Part shown: positions 36,573-45,242 of the stretch, piece after piece
How positions within the stretch are numbered: the stretch's first letter is position 1
Layout of the letters: the number at the start of each line of letters is the position of its first letter
NCBI RefSeq assembly: GCF_017495225.1
Contig: NZ_JAFEIG010000014.1
Location: forward strand, 62,001-126,000
Direction of reading: 5' to 3'
DNA: 64,000 bases
Source: Daejeonella sp.
GTDB lineage: Bacteria; Bacteroidota; Bacteroidia; Sphingobacteriales; Sphingobacteriaceae
Made by a program: the position numbers and the translations under genes
Notes under the pieces: generated by a model
Databases searched by the model: none
Told to the model about the DNA's origin: nothing
What the model saw: only the letters and a program-made list of their open reading frames with translations

Positions 36573-36863
36573 AATATTATAAAAAATTAATTATTTTTTA
36601 ATTTTAAATTAATATAAAATATATAATTTATTGATTATATTTATAAAAATTAATTACAAAGAAATATTTTATTGATTTTGTCGTTAATTCTGTGTTTTTT
36701 TAAAAATATGTCGCTGAAACAAAAATATAATTCACATTGTTTTTATTAAACAAATTTGCTCTTTATATTATTTATTGAAACATTATTTACTACCTTAATC
36801 CTGAAATTTAAACCGCAAAGGTTAATATGACAGGGATGAGTAACAGACTCAAAAATTATAAGG
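36573..36863. other. Very AT-rich region upstream of the PorP/SprF gene
   Basis: About 290 bases with almost no G or C between 36573 and 36660. No supported gene. A small dyad TGAGT-N5-ACTCA lies at 36837-36851, just before the start codon. No clear TAnnTTTG element was found. Confidence 0.5.
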
Positions 36864-37880
36864 ATGAATAAAGCGGTAATAACAATATTCTGTATTTTTT
36901 TTGGCTTTGCAGCAAAGTCGCAGCAGAAACCACAGTACACACAATACATTCTAAATAATTTTGTCTTAAATCCAGCAATTGCAGGTATAGAGAATTACAT
37001 TGATGTAAAAGCAGGCTATAGGAGTCAGTGGCAAGGCTTAAGTGGCGCTCCAGTTACTTCCTATGTATCTATACATGCTCCATTGGGTAATAATTTTCGT
37101 TATGGGACTTCCACTTCTGTTGCTCAGGGTGGGGGATCAAACCCCAATAACCGCTCATATCTTCAAAATTATATGGCTTCCGAGCCTCATCATGGAGTTG
37201 GATTTACTGCGGTTTCAGATAAAGCAGGTCCTATTTCACGTACTGATGTGAATTTAAATTACGCCTATCACATCGGAATAACGGAGCAGATTAATGTTTC
37301 TGTTGGACTTGCTGCAGGAGTCTCTAAAATATTCCTCGATAAAACACAGATTCAACTTGAAAACCCAACTGATCAGGCTATGGGTAAGGATAACTTTAAT
37401 CAGTTTAAGCCTGATATGAGTGCTGGAATATGGTTATATGGTCCGCGTTTTTTTGCAGGTATTTCAGCTCAGCAATTATTAAAAAACCCCATTGGTTTTA
37501 GTGATGATCCTGTTAATTACAATCAAGGCAAGAATGTTCCTCACTTTTTTGCAAGCTTAGGGTATAAACTCTATTTGGGTGATGATTTTGCTGCGATGCC
37601 TTCAGCATTAATTAAATCAGTAAATCCTGTTCCTGTATCTGTTGATGTAAACCTTAAACTTGCTTACAAAGACCGATTATGGGTAGGAGGAAGTTTTCGT
37701 AAAGATGATGCATTTGCCGGAATGGCCGGATTTCATTTAGGTTCTTTTATGAATGTTGGTTATTCTTACGATTTTACAACTTCTGGTTTAAATCGAGTAA
37801 GTAATGGTAGCCATGAAGTTGTATTAGGAATATATCTAAACAATAGATATAAGGTTACTTGTCCTCAAAAAAGTTGGTAA
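36864..37880 (+). CDS. PorP/SprF family T9SS membrane protein
   Basis: Outer-membrane beta-barrel-like protein of 338 residues. It has a signal peptide (cleavage near KSQQ), then the family N-terminus QKPQYTQYILNNFVLNPAIAGIENYIDVKAG split by YRSQWQGLSGAP, and barrel-like strands ending with VLGIYLNNRY. PorP/SprF proteins help carry type B T9SS substrates across or onto the outer membrane. No adhesin gene is adjacent, so its client is unknown; the other copy in the window (56647) does have one. Confidence 0.88.
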   Translation: MNKAVITIFCIFFGFAAKSQQKPQYTQYILNNFVLNPAIAGIENYIDVKAGYRSQWQGLSGAPVTSYVSIHAPLGNNFRYGTSTSVAQGGGSNPNNRSYLQNYMASEPHHGVGFTAVSDKAGPISRTDVNLNYAYHIGITEQINVSVGLAAGVSKIFLDKTQIQLENPTDQAMGKDNFNQFKPDMSAGIWLYGPRFFAGISAQQLLKNPIGFSDDPVNYNQGKNVPHFFASLGYKLYLGDDFAAMPSALIKSVNPVPVSVDVNLKLAYKDRLWVGGSFRKDDAFAGMAGFHLGSFMNVGYSYDFTTSGLNRVSNGSHEVVLGIYLNNRYKVTCPQKSW

Positions 37881-37893
37881 GAAAAGCTCAATA

Positions 37894-39363
37894 TTAAAGT
37901 TCTTTTCTCAACCTCGCTACAGGTATGTTCATGGCTTCACGGTATTTAGCTACCGTTCTTCTAGCAATATTATAACCTTGTTCTTTTAGAATTTCTGTCA
38001 GCTTTTCATCCGCTAATGGGCGTCTTTTATCTTCTTTTCCAATACATTCTTCAAGAATTTTTTTCACTTCTTTGTTAGAAACCTCTTCTCCGCTTTCCAT
38101 TTGTATAGCTTCTGAGAAAAAAGATTTTAATAAGAATGTTCCAAATTCAGTTTGTACATATTTTGAATTCGCAACTCTCGAGACAGTAGAAATATCCATC
38201 CCTATTCGATCTGCGATGTCTTTCAAAATCATTGGCTTTAGATTTTTATCGTCGCCGGTTAAGAAATAATCATATTGATAATGCATGATGGCATTCATCG
38301 TTTTAAGTAAGGTTTGCTGACGTTGTTTGATAGCATCAATAAACCATTTCGCAGAATCTAATTTTTGCTTTACAAATTGTACCGCTTCCTTTAGTTTTTT
38401 ATCTTTTTGAGCCGATTTATCATAATGCTCAAACATGTCTTGGTAAGATCTGCTAACACGTAATTCAGGAGCATTTTTTGAATTTAAGGTCAAAAATAAT
38501 ACGCCATCATTGTTGCTTATATGAAAATCTGGGATAATTTGAAGCTGCTTTGTGGTTACCGCATTCGAATCACCCGGCTTAGGATTTAGTTTAAGGATCT
38601 CATGAATTACTTCTTTAAGCTCCTCAGAATCCATATTTAAGGCTCTCTCAAGCTTGTCATAATGTTTTTTGGTGAACTCATCTAAGTAATCTTCAACCAC
38701 TCTTATTGCTTTTACAACAGATTGTGTTTGCTCTCTTTTTTGAAGCTGTATCAATAAACATTCTTGCAAATCTCTTGCGCCAACTCCCGCTGGATCAAAT
38801 GTTTGAATAACTTTTAATATTTCTAATACCTCCTCCTCCTCAGCAAATACATTTTGTGAAAAAGCAAGGTCATCAATTAGTGAGTTTATTGGCCTTCTTA
38901 AATAACCATCATCATCTAGGCTTCCTATAATCTGCTGACCAATTCTAAAGTCCTTGTCTGATAAGGGTTCTAGATCCAGCTGTGCTTGTAAACTTTCGAA
39001 AAATGAATTTTGTACCGCAATGGGAATTTCCTTTCGCTCATCATCATCATCACCGTTTTGTTCATATTTTGATCCAAAGTCATTAATGTTGTCGTCTTGT
39101 AAATAATCATCAACATTAAACTCATCCATGCTTTCTTGACCATCTTCCGAATTGAAAGTATCATCTGGATCGCGATCAGGATACTCTTCAATGGGTTCAT
39201 TCATGTTCGCCAAACTTAAATCTTCAAGGGCAGGGTTTTCTTCAAGCTCCTCTTTAATTCTTGTGTCAAGTGATACAGTGGGTACTTGCAACAACTTGAT
39301 GAACTGAATTTGTTGTGGAGAAAGTTTTTGAAGAAGCTTTTGCTGGAGATTTTGTCTTAACAT
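37894..39363 (-). CDS. rpoN: RNA polymerase sigma-54 factor
   Basis: Sigma-54, 489 residues. Region I is Gln/Leu rich (MLRQNLQQKLLQKLSPQQ), region II is acidic (runs of Asp and Glu, residues 60-110), the core-binding domain follows, and the C-terminus has the HTH and the RpoN box ARRTVAKYREAMNIP. It directs promoters of the -24/-12 type that need enhancer-binding proteins. It is convergent with the PorP/SprF gene across 13 bases. Confidence 0.95.
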   Translation of the reverse strand: MLRQNLQQKLLQKLSPQQIQFIKLLQVPTVSLDTRIKEELEENPALEDLSLANMNEPIEEYPDRDPDDTFNSEDGQESMDEFNVDDYLQDDNINDFGSKYEQNGDDDDERKEIPIAVQNSFFESLQAQLDLEPLSDKDFRIGQQIIGSLDDDGYLRRPINSLIDDLAFSQNVFAEEEEVLEILKVIQTFDPAGVGARDLQECLLIQLQKREQTQSVVKAIRVVEDYLDEFTKKHYDKLERALNMDSEELKEVIHEILKLNPKPGDSNAVTTKQLQIIPDFHISNNDGVLFLTLNSKNAPELRVSRSYQDMFEHYDKSAQKDKKLKEAVQFVKQKLDSAKWFIDAIKQRQQTLLKTMNAIMHYQYDYFLTGDDKNLKPMILKDIADRIGMDISTVSRVANSKYVQTEFGTFLLKSFFSEAIQMESGEEVSNKEVKKILEECIGKEDKRRPLADEKLTEILKEQGYNIARRTVAKYREAMNIPVARLRKEL

Positions 39364-39379
39364 GATAGAAATTCTAATA

Positions 39380-39387
39380 CAAAATTA
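39380..39387 (-). promoter_or_regulatory. Candidate -7 element for rpoN
   Basis: TAATTTTG on the minus strand matches the -7 consensus exactly, 17 bases before the rpoN start. No TTTG was found at the -33 position. Confidence 0.35.
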
Positions 39388-39452
39388 CACAATTAATGGC
39401 GTATGGAATAGATAAATTGTAATTTTTGTAAACATCTTCACAGCAAATTGTT

Positions 39453-39484
39453 TTTGTTTAAGTTAAATAAAAAGTTTATAATTG
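39453..39484 (+). promoter_or_regulatory. Candidate promoter for mscL
   Basis: TTTG (39453-39456), a 20-base spacer and TATAATTG (39477-39484) match the Bacteroidota promoter with one mismatch. The mscL start lies 30 bases downstream. Confidence 0.4.
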
Positions 39485-39514
39485 TAGATTATAGTAAAAA
39501 ATATTAAAATAATT

Positions 39515-39928
39515 ATGGCAATTGTTAAAGAGTTTAAAGAATTTATATCTAGAGGTAATGTGGTTGATTTAGCTGTCGGGGTGATCATTGGAGCCGCATT
39601 TGGAAAAATTATTACCTCATTAGTTGATGATATTTTGATGCCACCATTAGGTTTTTTAATTGGTGGGGTTGATTTCTCTGAAAAGAAACTTGTTTTAGTT
39701 TCAGCAGACGCTATTAATAAGGTAGAAGAAGTTGCTATTCGTTATGGTAATTTTATTAATGCAGTTATTCAGTTCTTAATTGTTGCATTTTGTATTTTTG
39801 CGGTTATAAAAACCATTAATACGCTGAAACGTAAGGAAGAAGCCGCACCAGCAGCCGCTCCTGCACCTGGTCCAGAAGAAACACTTCTTGCAGAAATTAG
39901 AGATTTATTGAAACAACAAGCTAAATAA
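39515..39928 (+). CDS. mscL: Large-conductance mechanosensitive channel
   Basis: Inner-membrane pressure-relief channel of 137 residues. The N-terminal helix and TM1 ([20 protein letters not shown]) and the [10 protein letters not shown] loop are diagnostic. TM2 lies around residues 77-98, followed by an Ala/Pro-rich linker and the cytoplasmic helix [12 protein letters not shown]. Length is normal. It has its own candidate promoter and a terminator. Confidence 0.95.
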   Translation: MAIVKEFKEFISRGNVVDLAVGVIIGAAFGKIITSLVDDILMPPLGFLIGGVDFSEKKLVLVSADAINKVEEVAIRYGNFINAVIQFLIVAFCIFAVIKTINTLKRKEEAAPAAAPAPGPEETLLAEIRDLLKQQAK

Positions 39929-39934
39929 TTAAGG

Positions 39935-39959
39935 GCTTTTGCTTAATAAAGCTTTTTTT
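39935..39959 (+). terminator. Terminator after mscL
   Basis: GCTTT (39935-39939) pairs with AAAGC (39948-39952) and is followed by seven T. The stem is short, so the call is moderate. Confidence 0.5.
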
Positions 39960-40050
39960 AAAGAGCGAAAATTTAAAATGATGGATTTTTATTTCATTAA
40001 ATCCATACAAATGCCTTTTTGAAAAAACATTTGCTTATTTTAAATCTTTG

Positions 40051-40081
40051 TTTGAATTGTGAAAAATCAAGCTTATATTTG
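40051..40081 (+). promoter_or_regulatory. Promoter of rpmH
   Basis: TTTG (40051-40054), a 19-base spacer and TATATTTG (40074-40081) match the Bacteroidota consensus TTTG-N(17-23)-TAnnTTTG with no mismatch. The rpmH start is 38 bases downstream of the -7 element, a normal leader length. Confidence 0.75.
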
Positions 40082-40119
40082 CATTCCTGTTTTTTAGAGT
40101 AATAATAGATTAAAAAGTC

Positions 40120-40278
40120 ATGAAAAGAACATTCCAGCCTTCTCAAAGAAAAAGAAGAAATAAGCACGGATTTAGAGAGCGTATGAGCAGTGCAAACGGA
40201 AGAAGGGTATTAGCTTCTAGAAGAGCTAAAGGTAGAAAGAGACTATCAGTATCTGACGAACGTCGCCATAAAGCATAA
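40120..40278 (+). CDS. rpmH: 50S ribosomal protein L34
   Basis: A 52-residue basic protein of the large ribosomal subunit, starting [18 protein letters not shown] and containing [17 protein letters not shown], the universal L34 sequence. It is followed by rnpA and yidD, the conserved neighbours of rpmH. A consensus promoter stands just upstream. Confidence 0.97.
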   Translation: MKRTFQPSQRKRRNKHGFRERMSSANGRRVLASRRAKGRKRLSVSDERRHKA

Positions 40279-40356
40279 TTTTGATTGTATTTTCGTAGTC
40301 TTTTACGATCTTGTAGATCATTATCTGCTTGATTATAGGCTAATTAAACAATCAAA

Positions 40357-40746
40357 ATGAACAGTTTTAACAAAGAAGAACGATTATGTAACGTAAAGCT
40401 TATTGATAAGCTTTATCATAATGGTTCTTCTTTTTTAGTTTATCCTTTCCGTATTATTTGGTTAGTTGCCGATTCAGATCTGCAATTTCCAGCTCAAATA
40501 CTGATTAGTATTCCCAAAAAAAGGTTTAAGAAGGCTGTAGATCGAAATTTACTCAAACGTCGAATTCGTGAAATTTATCGTTTAAATAAGTCTGAACTGC
40601 TTTATTCATTCCTCAATCAACGTTCAGAAAAAATAATTTTCGGTATTAATTATATTGGAAACGAAATAGCTGAATATCCATCTTTAGAAAAGAAATTTAT
40701 CAGCGCTATTCAACGTTTAAAGAAGAATATTTCTGAATCAGTATGA
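40357..40746 (+). CDS. rnpA: Ribonuclease P protein component
   Basis: Protein subunit of RNase P, which trims tRNA 5' leaders together with the catalytic RNA. The 129 residues start with FNKEERLCN and have the RNA-binding signature [18 protein letters not shown] near residue 65. It sits 78 bases after rpmH and overlaps yidD by 4 bases (ATGA). Confidence 0.94.
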   Translation: MNSFNKEERLCNVKLIDKLYHNGSSFLVYPFRIIWLVADSDLQFPAQILISIPKKRFKKAVDRNLLKRRIREIYRLNKSELLYSFLNQRSEKIIFGINYIGNEIAEYPSLEKKFISAIQRLKKNISESV

Positions 40747-40979
40747 TAGGTAAATTAATAAATAAGTCTTTCTCTGCACTGTTCCTATTGCTGATTAAAT
40801 TTTATCAGTATTTAATCTCTCCAATTCTTGGTCAATCCTGCCGATTTAATCCAACTTGCTCCCAATATGGTTTGGAAGCAATTAGGAAACATGGACCATT
40901 TAAGGGTGGCTGGTTAACTGTTAAACGTATCGCTCGCTGTCATCCTTGGGGCGCTCATGGCCATGATCCTGTACCTTGA
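40743..40979 (+). CDS. yidD: Membrane protein insertion efficiency factor YidD
   Basis: Small membrane-associated protein of 78 residues assisting YidC-dependent insertion. It has an amphipathic N-terminal helix, [32 protein letters not shown] and [14 protein letters not shown], all family marks with conserved Cys. It overlaps rnpA by 4 bases, indicating coupling. Confidence 0.95.
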   Translation: MIGKLINKSFSALFLLLIKFYQYLISPILGQSCRFNPTCSQYGLEAIRKHGPFKGGWLTVKRIARCHPWGAHGHDPVP

Positions 40980-41017
40980 TGTTTTTTATCTGTTGATAAT
41001 TTAGCTCCTTTGCAAAT

Positions 41018-41713
41018 ATGAAAAATCCTTTGATCTTACTTATCGAAACTGCTACAACTACTTGCTCAGTAGCATTAAGCGAAAATGGACATATAATTGC
41101 CCTTAAGGAGCTCAATGAATCTAATATTCATGCCGGTCAAATCACACTTTTTATCGAGGAAGTGATGTTAAACGCTGAGAAAAACTATTCTGATTTACAG
41201 GCTGTTGCGGTTAGTATGGGCCCAGGTTCTTATACCGGATTGAGAATTGGTGTTTCTACAGCTAAAGGACTTTGCTATGCTCTTGATATTCCCCTAATTG
41301 CAATTGATACCATAGAAGCAATGGCCTCTGGTTTGTTAAAATCTGTTGATTTTCCAGAAAATAGTCTTTTAATACCGATGATAGATGCCAGAAGGATGGA
41401 GGTTTATACAGGTATTTATCGAAAAGATTTGAGCCCTGTTGAAGCCGTAAGCGCCAAAATTATTGATGATAACTCATTCAGAGAATTTGATAATTATGAG
41501 CTATTCCTTTTTGGGAATGGTTCAGATAAATTTAAAACATTATTCTCAGGTCAAAAAAACATGCATTTTTTAGATTTTTCAACATCAGCAGCACATTTAA
41601 ATGCCTTGGCATTGCAAAAATTTAACCAAGTACAATTTGAAGATGTAGCTTATTTCGAACCTTTTTATCTGAAGGATTTTCTAATTACAAGTCCTAAGAA
41701 AAGCAATATTTAA
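41018..41713 (+). CDS. tsaB: tRNA t6A biosynthesis protein TsaB
   Basis: Non-catalytic ASKHA-fold partner of TsaD in the threonylcarbamoyladenosine complex. The N-terminal LLIETATTTCSVALSENG and MGPGSYTGLRIGVSTAKGL match the family; the 231-residue length is normal. It follows yidD after 38 bases and is convergent with the DUF5723 gene, overlapping by 4 bases. Confidence 0.93.
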   Translation: MKNPLILLIETATTTCSVALSENGHIIALKELNESNIHAGQITLFIEEVMLNAEKNYSDLQAVAVSMGPGSYTGLRIGVSTAKGLCYALDIPLIAIDTIEAMASGLLKSVDFPENSLLIPMIDARRMEVYTGIYRKDLSPVEAVSAKIIDDNSFREFDNYELFLFGNGSDKFKTLFSGQKNMHFLDFSTSAAHLNALALQKFNQVQFEDVAYFEPFYLKDFLITSPKKSNI

Positions 41714-43149
41714 TCTTTCTTCTTAACTAATCTCTTTAAAAATCCCCCATTAGGATTTTTTGTAAAGCCCGGAATTTGAGTCGCGTTGGCAGAATGCTCC
41801 ATGACTCTTCCAAATTTTACAGCAAATCCTAAATAAAATGATACTCCAGTATAGCCACTAGGATAAGTGCTTTGATTTTTAAGGCTATTCTTGAAGAATT
41901 CAATTGATTTTATGAAATGATCACTGCCGCCATAGAATTCAACATTAGGCTTTTTAATCATAAACTGTCCGCCTAATTGTAAAAAACCATTCGTATTATA
42001 ATTTGCCAAGCCTGTAAACACATACTGTTTTACATGGAAATTATTTACCAAGGCGATATCTCCTCCCTTGTAGTAAACGCTTTTCGATAGAATTAAATTC
42101 GGACGGTAATTGCCAAAATTTTTATTGATTAAAAGCTCTGCTTTACCATTTAATACACTCGCATATGATTTATTTTTAGATAGCGCACTTATATTTTTAT
42201 CAATACTATCTGCAAGTCGCTCATCTGCACTTTCATTTGAAGCATTATTAATTATCATTTTTCCTGTGTCAAAATCATATTGATAGGAATCTTTATTCCA
42301 CTTAATGAATCCCACATCTTTTAAATTTCCCATTATAAACCAGCCATCACGCAATTTATAGCTCGCACTTGCGGTGACTGATAATCCGGGATTTTTAAAG
42401 TTGGGTTTAAGCATTTCATTTTGAAACTTGTTAAACTTGAAACTTGATCTTAAGCTTCCAGCCAATGAAACCTCCATGATATCGGCTAATTCATCAATTT
42501 CAATATCTGATTTTGAAACTTTTAAATTACTATAACTAATACCACTTAAGACACTAAATTTTGCTCCAATAGCCAATCGTTTTGTAGGATTTTGTCGGTA
42601 GGATAAACTAAATTGATGATAGTTTTGATTATAAGCATTTACATTAAATAGGTCGTCTACAGAATTGCCATTGAATATCCGATAGTCATCAAATACAGCA
42701 AATACCTCATTTGTTACTTCGGCTCGTGTATCACTTCTAATTTGCCATGATACACCTATTTCTTGGTACTTCTTGACCGATTTTAATATTCGAAGCATCG
42801 CTATATAATTATTCGAATTTAAAGTAAGGGTGTTTTTTCTGTTTTGTCCTAAAACAAGATCTCGCCCATTAAATAAACCATTGTAAATTAATTTCTTAAA
42901 CGCAGATTCTGCAGGACCAGAAAAGGTGGTGTTGAAACTAATCGTGGGAATAAAAAAATTGAAGGCTATTCGTTTACTGGTATCCACTTGATAGGCTCTT
43001 TGGGATGGGTTTTCGAAACTATCATAGAGCGTGCGACTATTATAAAGGGAAAATTGTTGTGCATTTGCCGTAATAGCTGACAATAAGATAAAGGTAGCTA
43101 AAGTGAAAAAAATTCTCAATAATTTCTGTTGGAATTGAGTTTTGCTCAT
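41710..43149 (-). CDS. DUF5723-like outer-membrane protein
   Basis: Exported 479-residue protein: signal peptide (residues 1-30, ending ITANAQQ), then many short alternating strands as in an outer-membrane beta barrel (NFFIPTISFNTTFSGP, FQNEMLKPNFKNPG, YTGVSFYLGFAVKFGRV). It resembles the Bacteroidota DUF5723 group, which has no known function. It starts 6 bases after a second exported protein gene, so the two likely form an operon and may work together in the envelope. Confidence 0.7.
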   Translation of the reverse strand: MSKTQFQQKLLRIFFTLATFILLSAITANAQQFSLYNSRTLYDSFENPSQRAYQVDTSKRIAFNFFIPTISFNTTFSGPAESAFKKLIYNGLFNGRDLVLGQNRKNTLTLNSNNYIAMLRILKSVKKYQEIGVSWQIRSDTRAEVTNEVFAVFDDYRIFNGNSVDDLFNVNAYNQNYHQFSLSYRQNPTKRLAIGAKFSVLSGISYSNLKVSKSDIEIDELADIMEVSLAGSLRSSFKFNKFQNEMLKPNFKNPGLSVTASASYKLRDGWFIMGNLKDVGFIKWNKDSYQYDFDTGKMIINNASNESADERLADSIDKNISALSKNKSYASVLNGKAELLINKNFGNYRPNLILSKSVYYKGGDIALVNNFHVKQYVFTGLANYNTNGFLQLGGQFMIKKPNVEFYGGSDHFIKSIEFFKNSLKNQSTYPSGYTGVSFYLGFAVKFGRVMEHSANATQIPGFTKNPNGGFLKRLVKKKD

Positions 43150-43155
43150 TTAATT

Positions 43156-44769
43156 TTAATTAATGTCTAAACTATCTACGTTTAAAACAGATTCTTGTAT
43201 TGTTGATGATTTGTACCCGGTATAAATATTAGTCAAAAAATGACTTTTATTACTTGTTAACTGGTAAGAAAAGGCATAAAGATCACTAATCCCACTTTTA
43301 TTTGTTCCAAAATTTCCAGCATAATTCCTTTTCAATAAATCCTGCAACAAGCTTCCCGAATTACTGAAATGAAGTAAGAATGAAATATTACTTTGATCGC
43401 TGACATATTGGTCAAACTGCTTATGCGTATCCATATTTACAAGAAATCTATTAGAATTATAATCCTTTACATATCTCTGTAAGGTGCCAGGCGAATTTGA
43501 AAGTATCAGTAAATTGTCTTGAATCATGTAAAATGGCTTCACGTATTTTTTTAATGGTTCGCCCCAATAATAATAAAATATGTCGCCATAATTCATTTTT
43601 TTTATATTTTCAGAATAGGATGAACTTAAAATCTCCATGAAAAATTGCATTTGTGTGCCGTTTTTCAGTTTAATAATTGCTAAATTCTCAAATGTTGAAA
43701 GCTGAATAATTGAAAATTCATTGCCCCATAATTTTTGAATGTCTCGATCGGGATTTAAGCCTGTCTCCAATGTAATTTTTTTCATCTGCTCCCCTAGCTT
43801 TTCCAATTCTTTATTCTCTTTGAATAGTGCTCTTAGATCAGATTGATATGCTTTAAAATTGGATAAACCATAAATGATTGAGTTAGCAGTATTATAAGGT
43901 ATAATCTGTTTTAGGCTATTCTTTACGGGCGATTGATTCAAAAATAACTTTATATATGCACCTTGATTAGGTTCAAGACGGCTTTCTCCATTGAACATTA
44001 AAGCATCTTTTTTATAGTTTAAAGTAAGACTCGAATAGCCTGAAAAACTCTCAAATAATGCGAAATTACCACTAATCGTTCTCTTTAAAAACGGACTTAT
44101 TAAGGCCCTTTTATTATAATTTATAAAAAGATTTACTAATGCATTTTCATCTTTTTTAATGCCTTCATTAATAATTTTAATGAATTCGGAATTAATTTTA
44201 GTTGATTTTTTGTTAACACTTCTAAGTAGTAAATCCTTATTGGAGCTTCCTCTGGCAATCCCTTGATCAATTATGAAATAAAATGGATATTCAGGATACT
44301 GGGTTTCAATTCGAAAGATACTTAAGCCATTCTCTTTTAGTTCCTTAAGTTTGTATTCATTATTCAGGTTTAAAAGTTTGATTATGTCATCTTTTTTTTG
44401 TATATTAATGGTGTTGATTGACCATAAATAGTGTACGCCATTAGTGTTGGAGGGATGAAATGATAAGAATACCAATTGATTTTTGGTTAGGGGTTCTAAA
44501 AAGGTGTTTTTTGCAATAAATTTTCTTAAAAATCCTATCTCTGCCTTCTTTTGTGGACCTGCAATGGTATCGAAAAGTGTGTTCTCATTCAGTATATCGA
44601 ATAAATCTTGCTCATGTTGGAATTGCAAAATTAAGCTTGCATCAGATGGTATTTCAGATAATAACCTAGTATTATTGCGGCTATCAACGTGCAAATTTGA
44701 GAAGTATAAATATGCAAAGACTCCCACAGTAATTAATAAAACCGTGATTAGTCCAATAATTTTTTTCAT
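43156..44769 (-). CDS. Uncharacterised membrane-anchored exported protein (DUF3352-like)
   Basis: A 537-residue protein with an N-terminal transmembrane anchor (KKIIGLITVLLITVGVFAYL) and a large extracytoplasmic part beginning LLSEIPSDASLILQFQHE. This opening and the repeated IIQLSTFENLAIIKLKNG-like strands recall DUF3352 proteins, but I do not assign the family firmly. The start at 44769 puts the anchor at residue 2; an in-frame ATG 39 bases earlier is possible. It precedes the DUF5723-like gene by 6 bases. Confidence 0.7.
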   Translation of the reverse strand: MKKIIGLITVLLITVGVFAYLYFSNLHVDSRNNTRLLSEIPSDASLILQFQHEQDLFDILNENTLFDTIAGPQKKAEIGFLRKFIAKNTFLEPLTKNQLVFLSFHPSNTNGVHYLWSINTINIQKKDDIIKLLNLNNEYKLKELKENGLSIFRIETQYPEYPFYFIIDQGIARGSSNKDLLLRSVNKKSTKINSEFIKIINEGIKKDENALVNLFINYNKRALISPFLKRTISGNFALFESFSGYSSLTLNYKKDALMFNGESRLEPNQGAYIKLFLNQSPVKNSLKQIIPYNTANSIIYGLSNFKAYQSDLRALFKENKELEKLGEQMKKITLETGLNPDRDIQKLWGNEFSIIQLSTFENLAIIKLKNGTQMQFFMEILSSSYSENIKKMNYGDIFYYYWGEPLKKYVKPFYMIQDNLLILSNSPGTLQRYVKDYNSNRFLVNMDTHKQFDQYVSDQSNISFLLHFSNSGSLLQDLLKRNYAGNFGTNKSGISDLYAFSYQLTSNKSHFLTNIYTGYKSSTIQESVLNVDSLDIN

Positions 44770-44855
44770 CGATGGTAATTTAAGCAAATTTAAATTTTTA
44801 TGAATCAAATAAGAATTGCAAACATGTTTATTAAATTAGCAATCAAATTAATAAC

Positions 44856-45242
44856 ATGAATAAACGTATAATTATTGCCGCCTCCATCTTTGGAATGATT
44901 GCTGTGATTTTAGGAGCTTTTGGAGCTCATACCCTAAAAGGCCGTCTCAGCTCATCCGAGCTTGAAGTATGGAAAACAGCAGTTGATTATCATTTCTACC
45001 ATACTTTTGCACTTTTGTTCTTATCTACTTTTTCAAAGAAAAATAGTCGTGCTATCAACTTATCTGCCTGGTTTTTTACTATAGGAATAGTCCTTTTTTC
45101 TGGTTCTTTATATTTAATATCTACGAAAGAAATTTTAAATATTTCTCAGATTAGTATTATTGGTCCGATTACACCCATCGGGGGACTCTTTTTTATTATG
45201 GGATGGGTAAGCCTTCTTGTTGCCACGCTAAAAAATAAATAA
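44856..45242 (+). CDS. DUF423 membrane protein
   Basis: Small integral membrane protein of 128 residues with four predicted helices. Marks are GAFGAHTLKGRLSSSELEVW, ADYHF-like VDYHFYHTFALL and the C-terminal ITPIGGLFFIMGWVSLL, as in DUF423/YwdK. The function is unknown. It overlaps priA by one base (TAATG). Confidence 0.88.
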   Translation: MNKRIIIAASIFGMIAVILGAFGAHTLKGRLSSSELEVWKTAVDYHFYHTFALLFLSTFSKKNSRAINLSAWFFTIGIVLFSGSLYLISTKEILNISQISIIGPITPIGGLFFIMGWVSLLVATLKNK

